From Lactonifactor longoviformis DSM 17459 (GTDB lineage: Bacteria > Bacillota > Clostridia > Lachnospirales > Lachnospiraceae): a stretch of 40,534 bases of DNA. Both the position numbers and the translations under genes were made by a program. The notes below the pieces were generated by a model that saw only the letters and a program-made list of their open reading frames with translations, was not told the origin of the DNA and made no database searches. This document shows, piece after piece, positions 1 through 8,136 of this stretch. The stretch is from NCBI RefSeq assembly GCF_900129135.1, contig NZ_FQVI01000032.1, positions 1 to 40,534 on the forward strand, in the 5' to 3' direction. Each line of letters begins with the position of its first letter. Position 1 is the first letter of the stretch.

Positions 1-175
1 CAAGTCGGGAAGGGATAAACGCTGAAGGCATCTAAGCGTGAAGCCCCCCTCAAGATGAGATATCCCATTCTTTAGAAGAAGTAAGACCCCTTGAAGACGA
101 CGAGGTAGATAGGGCAGAGGTGGAAGTGCAGCAATGCATGGAGCTGACTGTTACTAATCGGTCGAGGGCTTGACC
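1..175 (+). rRNA. 23S ribosomal RNA, 3' end (partial)
   Basis: The window opens inside a 23S rRNA gene. The sequence contains the conserved 3'-terminal features of bacterial 23S rRNA: the GGGATAAACGCTGAAGGCAT segment, the AAGCGTGAAGCC block and the closing TACTAATCGGTCGAGGGCTT stretch. The mature 3' end is placed just after GGGCTTGACC, by analogy with other Firmicutes; the exact base is uncertain by a few nucleotides. The tRNA genes downstream on the same strand mark this as the distal end of an rRNA operon. Confidence 0.95.
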
Positions 176-344
176 TGAACACTTAGGGAAAGCCAAAGGC
201 AGTGAGGCGAGACGCAAGTTGAGCCGGAACTGGTAAGAGGCAAATCTAAGTACAACGGAAAAGTGTTGCAAAGTGGAAAAAAAAGATGTATAATCGTGTA
301 TGTGGTTTTGAAGGTATGGAAATACTTTTAATAAAGAGAAGTAA
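176..344 (+). other. Spacer after 23S rRNA; no 5S rRNA seen
   Basis: This stretch lies between the end of 23S and the first tRNA. A 5S rRNA gene would normally sit here, but neither its conserved CCGAACACG-type core nor a roughly 117-nt fold is visible on either strand. The bases ACACTT just after the 23S end and AAGTGT near position 262 could pair as part of an rRNA processing stem. No coding region is supported. Confidence 0.6.
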
Positions 345-416
345 TCCTCGATAGCTCAATGGTAGAGCATTCGGCTGTTAACCGAAGGGTTGTTGGTTCG
401 AGCCCAACTCGGGGAG
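345..416 (+). tRNA. tRNA-Asn (anticodon GTT)
   Basis: The acceptor arms TCCTCGA and TCGGGGA pair over seven positions with one T-G wobble and are followed by discriminator G. The anticodon loop CTGTTAA is closed by a TCGG/CCGA stem and gives anticodon GTT at 377-379. The T loop contains GGTTCGAGCC. No CCA is encoded. It is the first of three tRNAs following the rRNA operon. Confidence 0.95.
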
Positions 417-441
417 CTTTTTTACTGTAAAGAAACGAGAA

Positions 442-513
442 GGCTCCATGGTCAAGCGGTTAAGACACCGCCCTTTCACGGCGGTAACAGGGGTTCAAAT
501 CCCCTTGGAGTCA
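442..513 (+). tRNA. tRNA-Glu (anticodon TTC)
   Basis: Acceptor arms GGCTCCA and TGGAGTC pair perfectly. The anticodon stem CCGCC/GGCGG closes a loop with anticodon TTC at 475-477. The T arm is GGGGTTCAAATCCCC. No CCA is encoded. It lies 25 nt after tRNA-Asn and is probably cotranscribed with it. Confidence 0.95.
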
Positions 514-567
514 CTTTCAAAAAGTACTTGCATATTTTTGAAAATATGGTAATATAATATAATGTAT

Positions 568-639
568 GGCGCAGTAGCCAAGTGGTAAGGCAATGGTCTG
601 CAACACCAGTATCCACCGGTTCAAATCCGGTCTGCGCCT
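568..639 (+). tRNA. tRNA-Cys (anticodon GCA)
   Basis: Acceptor arms GGCGCAG and CTGCGCC pair perfectly and are followed by discriminator T, as expected for tRNA-Cys. Anticodon GCA lies at 600-602 and the T arm is CCGGTTCAAATCCGG. No CCA is encoded. It is the last tRNA of the cluster, directly before a terminator. Confidence 0.95.
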
Positions 640-644
640 CTTTA

Positions 645-671
645 AAAGTACCGTAAAATCGGTGCTTTTTT
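645..671 (+). terminator. Intrinsic terminator of the rRNA-tRNA unit
   Basis: AAAGTACCG and CGGTGCTTT form a nine-pair stem (one T-G wobble) around the loop TAAAAT, followed by a run of T. Its position six bases after tRNA-Cys fits the end of the rRNA-tRNA transcript. Confidence 0.8.
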
Positions 672-967
672 AATTCTTGTTGCATTTCGTGTTGTATAAA
701 TGTATACAGTAAATCGTAAGTGCCTGTTATTCTCAGCCGTTGGATTATCCAGCGGCTGAATTTTTACTACATCTTTGTCGTTTGCGCTTTGCTGCGGCAG
801 ATTTCCGGCAGTGGCTCTGACCAGTAAAGAAGAAATATTGTCTATTGGCACCTCCCCATCGTCTAAGAATACTTTTAGAACGGTTATAGGGGAAATTTTG
901 GGAAAAGGCTTTTGGGCGTTATGTTATTTCAGAAGCTTTTCTAAGAAATTATTTTAAGGCTACTACT
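672..967. other. Non-coding stretch, possible gene relics
   Basis: About 300 bp with no convincing gene. Both strands have short open frames. The plus-strand one (775-957) has no ribosome binding site or recognisable motif. The minus-strand one (851 downwards) reads weakly like the start of a serine recombinase, but the match is too poor to annotate. A GCCGTTGGATTATCCAGCGGC inverted repeat near 736-756 has no T-run after it on the plus strand. Confidence 0.4.
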
Positions 968-1420
968 TTAATTGCGATAGCGTTTTTTAGAGAGATTCGC
1001 ACCACAACGGGGACAATGATTAGAAGTCCAGATACGGATACCATAGCGTTTTCCACATTCATGACAGAACCAGAAATTGTTTGTGGAGAAAACAGGGGCT
1101 GTCACGTTGAAGATAAAAATAAATAAAAGTGTAATACCAACCGGATCCTTATAGTAATGTCCTGCGATTGCAGCAATAAAAAGAACCGGGAGATATATAC
1201 GTAACAGATTCAGCTCCCGTATAGTCAGGAATGCAGGCCCTGTTTTGTGCTCAACATATAAACCGCAGGCAAAGATAATGTCAAAGAAAAGTGTTAGAAG
1301 AATGTAGGTTCTTACTGGCAGGGGATCGGTAAAAGGAGAATTGAGGGCGGCTGCTACTATAGTCCATACAAGAATCTGCAATAAGGTAAAATAAATCAGC
1401 TTTCTTATTATTCCAATCAT
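968..1420 (-). CDS. Small membrane protein with C-terminal zinc ribbon
   Basis: This is a 150-residue protein of unknown function. The first 115 residues contain about four hydrophobic segments (roughly 8-26, 38-55, 72-88 and 95-112). The C-terminal tail has two CxxC pairs, C119/C122 and C136/C139, spaced as in a zinc ribbon, so a soluble metal-binding knuckle probably sits on the cytoplasmic side. The start is supported by a GAGGAG ribosome binding site about seven bases upstream. It lies alone between the tRNA cluster and a degenerate region, with no operon partner. The zinc ribbon resembles those found in many unrelated clostridial membrane proteins, so no function is claimed. Confidence 0.75.
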   Translation of the reverse strand: MIGIIRKLIYFTLLQILVWTIVAAALNSPFTDPLPVRTYILLTLFFDIIFACGLYVEHKTGPAFLTIRELNLLRIYLPVLFIAAIAGHYYKDPVGITLLFIFIFNVTAPVFSTNNFWFCHECGKRYGIRIWTSNHCPRCGANLSKKRYRN

Positions 1421-1542
1421 AGAACCGTCTCCTCACGTTAAATTTAGAGTAGTATAACAAAACCGCGTTAAATCTGTATAAAGAATGCTGGAAAAATTTG
1501 TAAAACAGAAGGGTGACAATGTAAAAGATAATTGCCTTTGTT

Positions 1543-1793
1543 TTGAATCACCACGCAGCTACCGCTTCTCCTCTTTTGTCTGGTTGGGGTTTTGCATTAA
1601 AAGGAGTGTATAAGGATAAGCTAAAAGAGGTTATCTTATATGGAGCTGTAGCGGGAGGTACGGTCTTTCGGCGTGACCAGAAACCGGCCTTGGACTTCCG
1701 AACAGCTGCAGTACGGAAGAGGAGTATGGCCGGCGTGCTCTTGAAACGCTAGAGAATGACAAGCTGCTGTTTGAGCAGTTTTTAATTATTTAA
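1543..1793 (+). pseudogene. Relic of a nucleotidyltransferase-like gene
   Basis: One frame (around 1600-1660) reads KDKLKEVILYGAVAGGT, which resembles the GS-x-ARG nucleotide-binding signature of MNT-type minimal nucleotidyltransferases, with serine replaced by alanine and the arginine by glycine. The DxD that should follow is absent. A different frame at about 1700-1793 reads EEEYGRRALETLENDKLL before a stop, suggesting at least one frameshift. There is no ribosome binding site or intact start. I interpret it as the remains of a decayed gene, possibly from a toxin-antitoxin or resistance nucleotidyltransferase. The match is short, so this is tentative. Confidence 0.35.
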
Positions 1794-1846
1794 GAAAATC
1801 TGTTGCCCGGGGGCAGATAAAAAATTAAAGCAAAGGAAAAAATGTT

Positions 1847-3646
1847 ATGAAAAGTAGCAGATGGAGAAGGATATCAGAGTCAACGAAAACCGTATGGAAA
1901 TTACTCACATGGAATTGGACGGCGATTCTTTTGTTTGAAGTAATATATAAGATTTTACTTACTGTTATGGCTCAGTTTGGGGAGAGTATGATTATCTATG
2001 CCCTGGAGGCGGCAGATGTAAACTATCTTACAAACCAGAATATACTGGAGGTATTGAAACATCCCGTCTCCCTTATCTCCCTCCTGGCCTTTTTTATTCT
2101 GTTTATCTATGTTTCCTTTGTGGAGATAGCGGCAATCATTTTGTACTGTGATTGTGCCAGTGAGGGAAGGAAAACAGGGGTAAGGTGGCTTTTGCTTCAC
2201 AGTCTCAAAAGGGCATTGGCTATCTTTCAGCCTAAGAATCTGGGGATGAGTATTGTAGTACTCCTTCTTATGCCTCTGACCGGGATTGTTTTTGTGTCAG
2301 GTCCTCTGGGCTCACTTAAGATACCAGGTTTCATTTTAGAGTTTATAAAAGGACAGCCGCTGCTTGGTTTCGCGTATTTTGGTATCACTTTGCTGTTCTT
2401 ATTCTATTTCCTTCGATGGATTTTCAGTATTCCTGAATTTGTGTTACATCCGTGCAGCTTTAAGGAGGCCAGGATCAAAAGTGTAAAGCTGGGGAAAAGA
2501 AAAAGAATCAGAATCTTTTTGTTTGTTCTGATCGGAAGTTTATTTATCCATGTTATGGCCCTGGGGAGTAAAGCAATTTATGTTTTGTCACTTTTGTTTT
2601 GGACCAAATTTACTGCGGGCCCCGGGGAGGCAGAGTATGCATTCTGGTTCTATTATTATAGACAGTCTGCTGTGGGAACGATTCTTTTTGCGTCTGTACA
2701 GGCTGTTTTTCTTATTTCTGTAGTCATGGCAGCATACTATAAGTACCAGGGCATAACGATAGATACGGTAAAGAGAAAAGGTACCTGGAGGAAGAAAGCC
2801 TATAAGTGTTTGCAGGTGCTGGCCTCCTTTTTCTGTGTGACTCTGTACGCAGAAATGATATATCCTCTTCAAAATGATATATTTAAGAATGAGAATATAC
2901 AGATTGTGGCACATAGGGCCGGAGCTGTATTTGCACCGGAGAATACATTGGCTGCCCTGAAAGAAGCGATCCGAAGCGGGGCAGACGCCGCGGAGATCGA
3001 TGTCCAGCAAACAAAAGACGGCGTGCTTGTAGTGATGCATGATACAGATTTTAAGCGGATTGCGGGAGTATCACAGAAGATTTGGGATGTAACCTACGAA
3101 GAGTGCAGAAGATACGATATAGGAAAGCATTTAATGCAGGGCTTTGAAGGAGAGTATCTTCCCACACTGGAGGATATGTTAAAAGAGGCTGATGGTAAGA
3201 TAAATCTAATGATAGAATTGAAGAGCAGCGGACATGAACAGAAATTAGAAGAGAAAACCGTGGAGTTAATCCGCAGATATCATTTTGAATCCCAGTGCAC
3301 AGTTGCATCAATGGACTATTCCATCCTTGAACGTGTGAAGGAGCTGGATCCCCATCTTAAAACGGTGTATATTGCAGCGTTAGCCTATGGGGATATGACA
3401 GAACTGAACGCTGCAGATGCATTTAGCATTGAGGAAACTTTTATTACGCCCCAGCTGCTGGCACAGGCCTCTGTTCTGGACAAAGAAGTCTATGCATGGA
3501 CAATTAACGATGAGAAAAGTATGAAGAGGATGATAAAAATGCAGGTAAACGGAATTATCACAGACAACACGTATTACACCTCTTATATACTGAACACAAA
3601 GGGACAAAGCGAGTGGGTAATGGATTTGGCAGAAAAGGTATTATGA
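1847..3646 (+). CDS. Glycerophosphodiester phosphodiesterase with membrane domain
   Basis: This 599-residue enzyme should hydrolyse glycerophosphodiesters, releasing glycerol-3-phosphate and an alcohol from lipid or teichoic-acid breakdown. The N-terminal half (about residues 15-340) has six to eight hydrophobic segments and matches the GDPD-associated membrane domain found in Firmicutes. The C-terminal half (about 350-590) is the catalytic TIM barrel. It begins with the AHRAG...PENT motif, in which His356 is the expected catalytic histidine, followed by the EIDVQQTKDG metal-binding motif and the VMHD motif. A second conserved stretch, INLMIELKS, follows. Position 358 is Ala where many family members have Gly. 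It is a single-gene unit whose stop overlaps the convergent regulator gene by 6 bp. The fold and reaction class are clear; the natural substrate is not. Confidence 0.88.
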   Translation: MKSSRWRRISESTKTVWKLLTWNWTAILLFEVIYKILLTVMAQFGESMIIYALEAADVNYLTNQNILEVLKHPVSLISLLAFFILFIYVSFVEIAAIILYCDCASEGRKTGVRWLLLHSLKRALAIFQPKNLGMSIVVLLLMPLTGIVFVSGPLGSLKIPGFILEFIKGQPLLGFAYFGITLLFLFYFLRWIFSIPEFVLHPCSFKEARIKSVKLGKRKRIRIFLFVLIGSLFIHVMALGSKAIYVLSLLFWTKFTAGPGEAEYAFWFYYYRQSAVGTILFASVQAVFLISVVMAAYYKYQGITIDTVKRKGTWRKKAYKCLQVLASFFCVTLYAEMIYPLQNDIFKNENIQIVAHRAGAVFAPENTLAALKEAIRSGADAAEIDVQQTKDGVLVVMHDTDFKRIAGVSQKIWDVTYEECRRYDIGKHLMQGFEGEYLPTLEDMLKEADGKINLMIELKSSGHEQKLEEKTVELIRRYHFESQCTVASMDYSILERVKELDPHLKTVYIAALAYGDMTELNAADAFSIEETFITPQLLAQASVLDKEVYAWTINDEKSMKRMIKMQVNGIITDNTYYTSYILNTKGQSEWVMDLAEKVL

Positions 3647-5092
3647 ATGTACCGGCTGAATGATTCCGTCAATTCCTGATACTCCAATTTCCAAGAGCGT
3701 TTTCTTAGTTGAGATAAAATTATCATCCATCAATGTTCCCCAGCTGTGGGCAAACTGAGCGGTATCTCTGTCAATGAGGCTGCGAAGCATTGACTGGGAT
3801 AGGCTCTGCCAGCCGGGAACAGTTTCCGCCCCGGTCTCATCCAGCCGCAGGACACTTCCTTTCAGCAGCAAAATGGTAATCTGACGATATATTTCCTGAA
3901 TAGAAGCAAGCGGACAGCAGTGAACTACAGCCTGCATACATGCGCTGATGACAGAGACCATAGATTTTTTTTCCTGAGGGATGGACAAAGCCTGCTGAAT
4001 GGATAAAAGGTATGCTTCCGTGAAACTGGGAAAGCTGAATTTTATTACAGATTCACCCGTGACAGACAGGAATTGAAGGGCCTCCAGAAAGTCCCTCAGA
4101 TTATCGTCAAAAGTCAGTGTCTTTAGTTTATAGGGAATACTGGAGTCTCCAGGAAAAATTACACGGGTGCCCACTCCATTGAGAGTCTTTGCTACACCCA
4201 GCTGATTGAGCAATTGCATGGTGCGGCGGATTGTAATAGGAGACACGTGATAGATATCTGCTAAAACGGAACCGTTGGGCAGCAAGGTTCCAATAGGGTA
4301 TAGACCCTGATTGATTTTGCAGATCAGGTCGATGGCCACAATATCACAGTAGCGGGTTCTTCCTTTATGGGGTTCCCAGACAAAAGGCTCCTTTTCCCCC
4401 CGGAGCATGTGGGTATTCCTAAGGTATTGGCCAATCCTCTCAAAGAAAGCTGTACTTAGGGACTCCAGCTGCTGAATAAGCAGCCGGGGAGTCTTTTGGG
4501 AAGCGTTCTGTGCACACTGCAGGAGGGAGACGGCAGTTCTTTCTAACAGCAAGTCCGCCTCTTCCTTTCCATAAAGGGCATTCAGGATATCAAGGAAGGC
4601 GCTTTCTGTAAAGAAACCGATATCATAGTACAGACTTAATACCGTGCGGCTGCCCAGGGCGTGAAGATACTGATGAAAGGTTTTGTAAAGAAACTTCCCG
4701 TAATGAATTGGGCCGGGCTCCTGCCCAGCCTCTTTGGGGGAAGCAGAGGGCGCTATCGCATACATACCCTGCATACAGATAGCAGGGGAAATCAGATGGA
4801 GGCTTTTGCAGAGATCTTCCACGGCGGCTGCACGGTTCCGAAACACCGTGCTGTCAAGGTAATTCGCATATGGCTTTGCCAGGATAACCGTTGGTTTTCC
4901 CCGGCAAAGCCGGACAAGGCCATTTGTCTCAAGGCGCTTTAGTGCCCTCTGGGCCGGACAATAAGAGACTCCATATCCCAAAGCAATCTCTTTGGCAGAT
5001 GGGAAGCGCTCCCCATGGTCAAAAAAGCCCAGCTGAATCTGTCCGGCAAGACTCCGGTAAATGGTTTGTTCCTGACTGTTGGAGTAAGACAT
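3641..5092 (-). CDS. Regulator with two GntR-type winged helices
   Basis: This is a 483-residue transcription regulator with an unusual layout. An N-terminal GntR-type winged helix (about residues 5-70) contains FPSAKEIALGYGVS and RALKRLETNGLV. A second, separate winged helix lies near 250-312, with TLLPNGSVLADIYHVS followed by TIRRTMQLLNQLGV and a GVGTRVI wing. The parts between and after these are mainly helical and show no UTRA, FCD or aminotransferase domain that I recognise. The gene lies 57 bp downstream of the hybrid kinase on the same strand, so the two are probably cotranscribed. It may therefore carry out the output of that sensor, or be a separate ligand sensor. The first winged helix has an atypical Cys-Pro in the recognition region. 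Confidence 0.72.
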   Translation of the reverse strand: MSYSNSQEQTIYRSLAGQIQLGFFDHGERFPSAKEIALGYGVSYCPAQRALKRLETNGLVRLCRGKPTVILAKPYANYLDSTVFRNRAAAVEDLCKSLHLISPAICMQGMYAIAPSASPKEAGQEPGPIHYGKFLYKTFHQYLHALGSRTVLSLYYDIGFFTESAFLDILNALYGKEEADLLLERTAVSLLQCAQNASQKTPRLLIQQLESLSTAFFERIGQYLRNTHMLRGEKEPFVWEPHKGRTRYCDIVAIDLICKINQGLYPIGTLLPNGSVLADIYHVSPITIRRTMQLLNQLGVAKTLNGVGTRVIFPGDSSIPYKLKTLTFDDNLRDFLEALQFLSVTGESVIKFSFPSFTEAYLLSIQQALSIPQEKKSMVSVISACMQAVVHCCPLASIQEIYRQITILLLKGSVLRLDETGAETVPGWQSLSQSMLRSLIDRDTAQFAHSWGTLMDDNFISTKKTLLEIGVSGIDGIIQPVHS

Positions 5093-5149
5093 ATGTACAT
5101 CCTTTCATTTCTCAGACAATTGGTAAAATAACTGTTGGAGGATTCATGG

Positions 5150-7870
5150 TTAACCGATCCATTTCTGCAGTACATGCATCAGCTGCTCTACATCAATAGG
5201 TTTTGCAATATGGTCATTCATTCCCACACTGCGCGCCTTGCCCACATCAGCCACGAAAGCGTTGGCAGTCAGGGCCAGAATGGGAATGGTATGTGCGTCC
5301 TTCCGCTTCATGGAGCGGATCGTTTTAGTGGCGGTATAGCCGTCCATCTCAGGCATCTGAATATCCATAAGTACGGCGGCATAGTAACCGGGGGGAGAAG
5401 TCCGGAAGGCATCTGCCGCATGGAGGCCGTTTTCCACCGCATCCACAGTTAATCCCCGCATCTCAAGCAGTTCAGTGGCAATCTCACGATTCAAATCATT
5501 ATCCTCAGCAAGAAGAATATGCTTTCCGGGCAGTCCCGGATGGTTTACCTCTGCGGGGACATCAAGAGAATCCTGATGACTGGTGGAGAGGAATAGCTGC
5601 AGAACATGGAGCATTTTAGATTTAAAGAGAGGCTTGCTAATAAAGGCGTCTGCCCCTGCACGGACAAACTCATCTTCAATGTTGGAGTAGTCATAGGCGG
5701 AGATGATAATGATTGGGACATGATCCCCAAGCTGTTCTCTTATGGCTTTCAGGGTTTCCAGTCCATCCATCTTTGGCATCTGCCAATCCAGGATAACAGC
5801 AAAGTAATCATCCTGCCGGTCATGGGCACGGGCCACGCTCTCCACAGCTTCAAGGCCTGATAGTACCCAATATCCCCGCATGCCCAGCTCATTCAGAAGT
5901 GCTGTGGCATTCTCACAGACAACCTCATCGTCGTCTACTACCAGTACAGGGAGTCCTTCTAATTCTTTGTCGCAAACCTCTTCCTCATTGATCCACGCAA
6001 ACTGAACGGAAACTGTAAACTGTGAGCCTTCCCCCGGCTGACTTTTGACATCGATAGAACCGTTCATCATCCTCACAATATTCTCTGTAATGGCCATGCC
6101 TAGTCCCGTTCCCTGAATCTTGCTGATGCGGGAATCCTCCGCTCTGGAGAAGGGCTCAAAGATATGAGGAATATAGTCGCTTTCCATACCAATCCCGTTA
6201 TCCCGGATAATAAATTCAAACTGGGCTTTCTGTGGATTCAGGGAGGGAAGCTCGTTGATGAACAGACTAATCTTTCCTCCGTCTGGGGTATATTTAATAG
6301 CATTGGACAAAAGGTTCATGAAGACTTGCTGCAGGCGGTCGCCGTCCGCTATGATTTTTTCGTGGCGGACCTGTCCCACACTGATCTGGAATTCCAGCTG
6401 CTTTTCTGCAATGAGCGGTTTGCACATATCTGCTACATTTTGTGTAAGCTCCGGAAGATTAACCTCCTCCGGCATAAGATCAATTTTTCCGCTTTCTATT
6501 TTAGACATATCCAATACTTCGTTAATAAGACTGAGAAGATGGCGGCTGGAGACATTAATTTTATTCAGGCAGTCATGCACCTTTTCCGGTGAGCCGAGAC
6601 TAGCCTGGGCAATGGCGGCCATTCCCATAATGGCGTTCATAGGAGTACGGATATCATGGGACATGGAAGACAGGAAATTGGTTTTTGCAGAACTGGCCAC
6701 CTGTGCTGTACGGTAGGCATCTTCCAAAGCCCGGCGCTGGCGCTCCTGCTCTTCCCGTTCCCGGGTTACATCAATCCCTACCCGGTAGTAGGAGGGGATC
6801 CCATCCCAGCTGTCCTCCCCGCTTATGTAGCATAACGTCATGGTCAGAATTTTGATCTCTCCATGGTGAGAGATTACTCTGGCCTCTATCACTGCGCTTT
6901 CCCCTGTTTCACGAATCTTCTGCATAACCGCTGTTACACGGCTCTTATCCTCAGGGTGAATATAGGTGCACCGATAATGGAGTTCCTTTTCAAGCTGTTC
7001 TTTCGTGTAGCCAATCACCTGCAGAAATTCAGCCCCGTACCAGAGGATGGACTGGCAGTCTCTGGCGTCAATCCGTACAAAACCGCCGGGGATGGTTCTG
7101 AGAAGGGATTCCCTCTCCCTGTCCTTCTTGGCAAGTTTGTATTCCGTGCTGTACATATCATGAGACAGCTCGATACGGGCTCTGCGGCCTTTCCAGTTTA
7201 CAATACGGTTTTTAATCATAAAGGTCCGTTGCAGCACAGGGTTATCAAATTCCCATCGGTAAAATGCATCTTCCTGCAGCCTGTCATTGGTACAAAAGGG
7301 ACAGGGAGAGGTACGTCCCTGAATTACTTCGTAGCATTTCCTTCCCAATATGGATTCGCTGCGTGCCTGAAGCGTCTCACATGCAACAGTATTTACAAAT
7401 AGAAGCTCGTAGGTATCCATATCGCTGATATAGACATTTCCAACATATTCATCCATCATCCATTCAAAATACCGGGTTTTCTCTTCCCGGGCCGAAATAA
7501 TGTCATGGATATCCGTATATACGGCCAGAAGAACAGGATACTCATTGGAGGGGTCCCGGGTGATAGTGCCTGCCATGCGGACCCATCTGCTGTCATTGTC
7601 CTTTCGGGGCATCCGGCAGTCCAGGGTAAAAGTCTTCTCTCCGCTTTCGAGGGCAGCAAAAGCGGTGTCTTTTATTTTGCGAAATTCCTTGCGGTGTCTC
7701 TCATAGTATTGAGACAGACTTGGAAAGAGCGTCTGGTATTCGGATGCGGTATACCCCGTGCTCTGGTAAAAATATTCATTTGCACAAAGGAGGGTGAGTT
7801 CCTTATCTAATCTATATTTGCTGGCACTTATGCCAAGGGTGTCTGTAAAGGTGTCCCGGTAACCTTCCAT
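5150..7870 (-). CDS. Hybrid sensor histidine kinase, PAS domains and two receivers
   Basis: This 906-residue protein has no membrane segment, so it should sense a cytoplasmic signal. In order it has three PAS-like domains (about 10-125, 130-245 and 255-375), a short coiled linker, a HisKA domain with SHDIRTP and phospho-acceptor His405, and a HATPase domain (about 505-635) with NLLSNAIKY, DNGIGM and GTGLGMAI. Two receiver domains follow, with phospho-acceptor Asp695 (DWQMPKMDG) and Asp836 (DIQMPEMDG); both keep the downstream KP lysine. The second PAS domain carries a CYEVIQG...CPFC cysteine set. The start is supported by an AAAGGAG site. There is no Hpt domain and no DNA-binding response regulator nearby; the double winged-helix regulator lies immediately downstream. 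Confidence 0.9.
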   Translation of the reverse strand: MEGYRDTFTDTLGISASKYRLDKELTLLCANEYFYQSTGYTASEYQTLFPSLSQYYERHRKEFRKIKDTAFAALESGEKTFTLDCRMPRKDNDSRWVRMAGTITRDPSNEYPVLLAVYTDIHDIISAREEKTRYFEWMMDEYVGNVYISDMDTYELLFVNTVACETLQARSESILGRKCYEVIQGRTSPCPFCTNDRLQEDAFYRWEFDNPVLQRTFMIKNRIVNWKGRRARIELSHDMYSTEYKLAKKDRERESLLRTIPGGFVRIDARDCQSILWYGAEFLQVIGYTKEQLEKELHYRCTYIHPEDKSRVTAVMQKIRETGESAVIEARVISHHGEIKILTMTLCYISGEDSWDGIPSYYRVGIDVTREREEQERQRRALEDAYRTAQVASSAKTNFLSSMSHDIRTPMNAIMGMAAIAQASLGSPEKVHDCLNKINVSSRHLLSLINEVLDMSKIESGKIDLMPEEVNLPELTQNVADMCKPLIAEKQLEFQISVGQVRHEKIIADGDRLQQVFMNLLSNAIKYTPDGGKISLFINELPSLNPQKAQFEFIIRDNGIGMESDYIPHIFEPFSRAEDSRISKIQGTGLGMAITENIVRMMNGSIDVKSQPGEGSQFTVSVQFAWINEEEVCDKELEGLPVLVVDDDEVVCENATALLNELGMRGYWVLSGLEAVESVARAHDRQDDYFAVILDWQMPKMDGLETLKAIREQLGDHVPIIIISAYDYSNIEDEFVRAGADAFISKPLFKSKMLHVLQLFLSTSHQDSLDVPAEVNHPGLPGKHILLAEDNDLNREIATELLEMRGLTVDAVENGLHAADAFRTSPPGYYAAVLMDIQMPEMDGYTATKTIRSMKRKDAHTIPILALTANAFVADVGKARSVGMNDHIAKPIDVEQLMHVLQKWIG

Positions 7871-8071
7871 AAAAGTTCTCCTTTGTTAATGATAAATGTA
7901 TTTGATGGGGCCGTATTGCGGTAATCTAGATCATATTATATCTAATCAAACCTGTAAAAGCAATACAATCCTGTGATTTCTGCGGGCGGCCCGCCGGCGG
8001 CAGGAACACTGGAGTAACGGGTGATTTTTGCTTTTGTTTTGCATGCAAATATGATACTATTGTATTTATAA

Positions 8072-8100
8072 GCAGGTTCTGCGCCAGCGTGAGAACCTGC
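8072..8100. promoter_or_regulatory. Perfect 9-bp inverted repeat before GntR gene
   Basis: GCAGGTTCT and AGAACCTGC are perfect inverted copies separated by 11 bases. They lie 36 bp upstream of the first GntR start and downstream of AT-rich promoter-like sequence. The repeat could be an operator for the GntR product or a hairpin in the 5' leader; the sequence alone does not decide. Confidence 0.45.
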
Positions 8101-8136
8101 CCAGAGCATTTGCAAAAATGTGAGAGGGATAAGAGG

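Noticed and set aside
476-685. Open frame on minus strand across tRNA genes
   Set aside because: It is the antisense of tRNA-Glu and tRNA-Cys; the GFEP-type peptide is a common artefact of reading tRNA T-arms backwards.
775-957. 60-codon plus-strand frame
   Set aside because: No ribosome binding site, no recognisable motif and no conserved neighbour; more likely non-coding.
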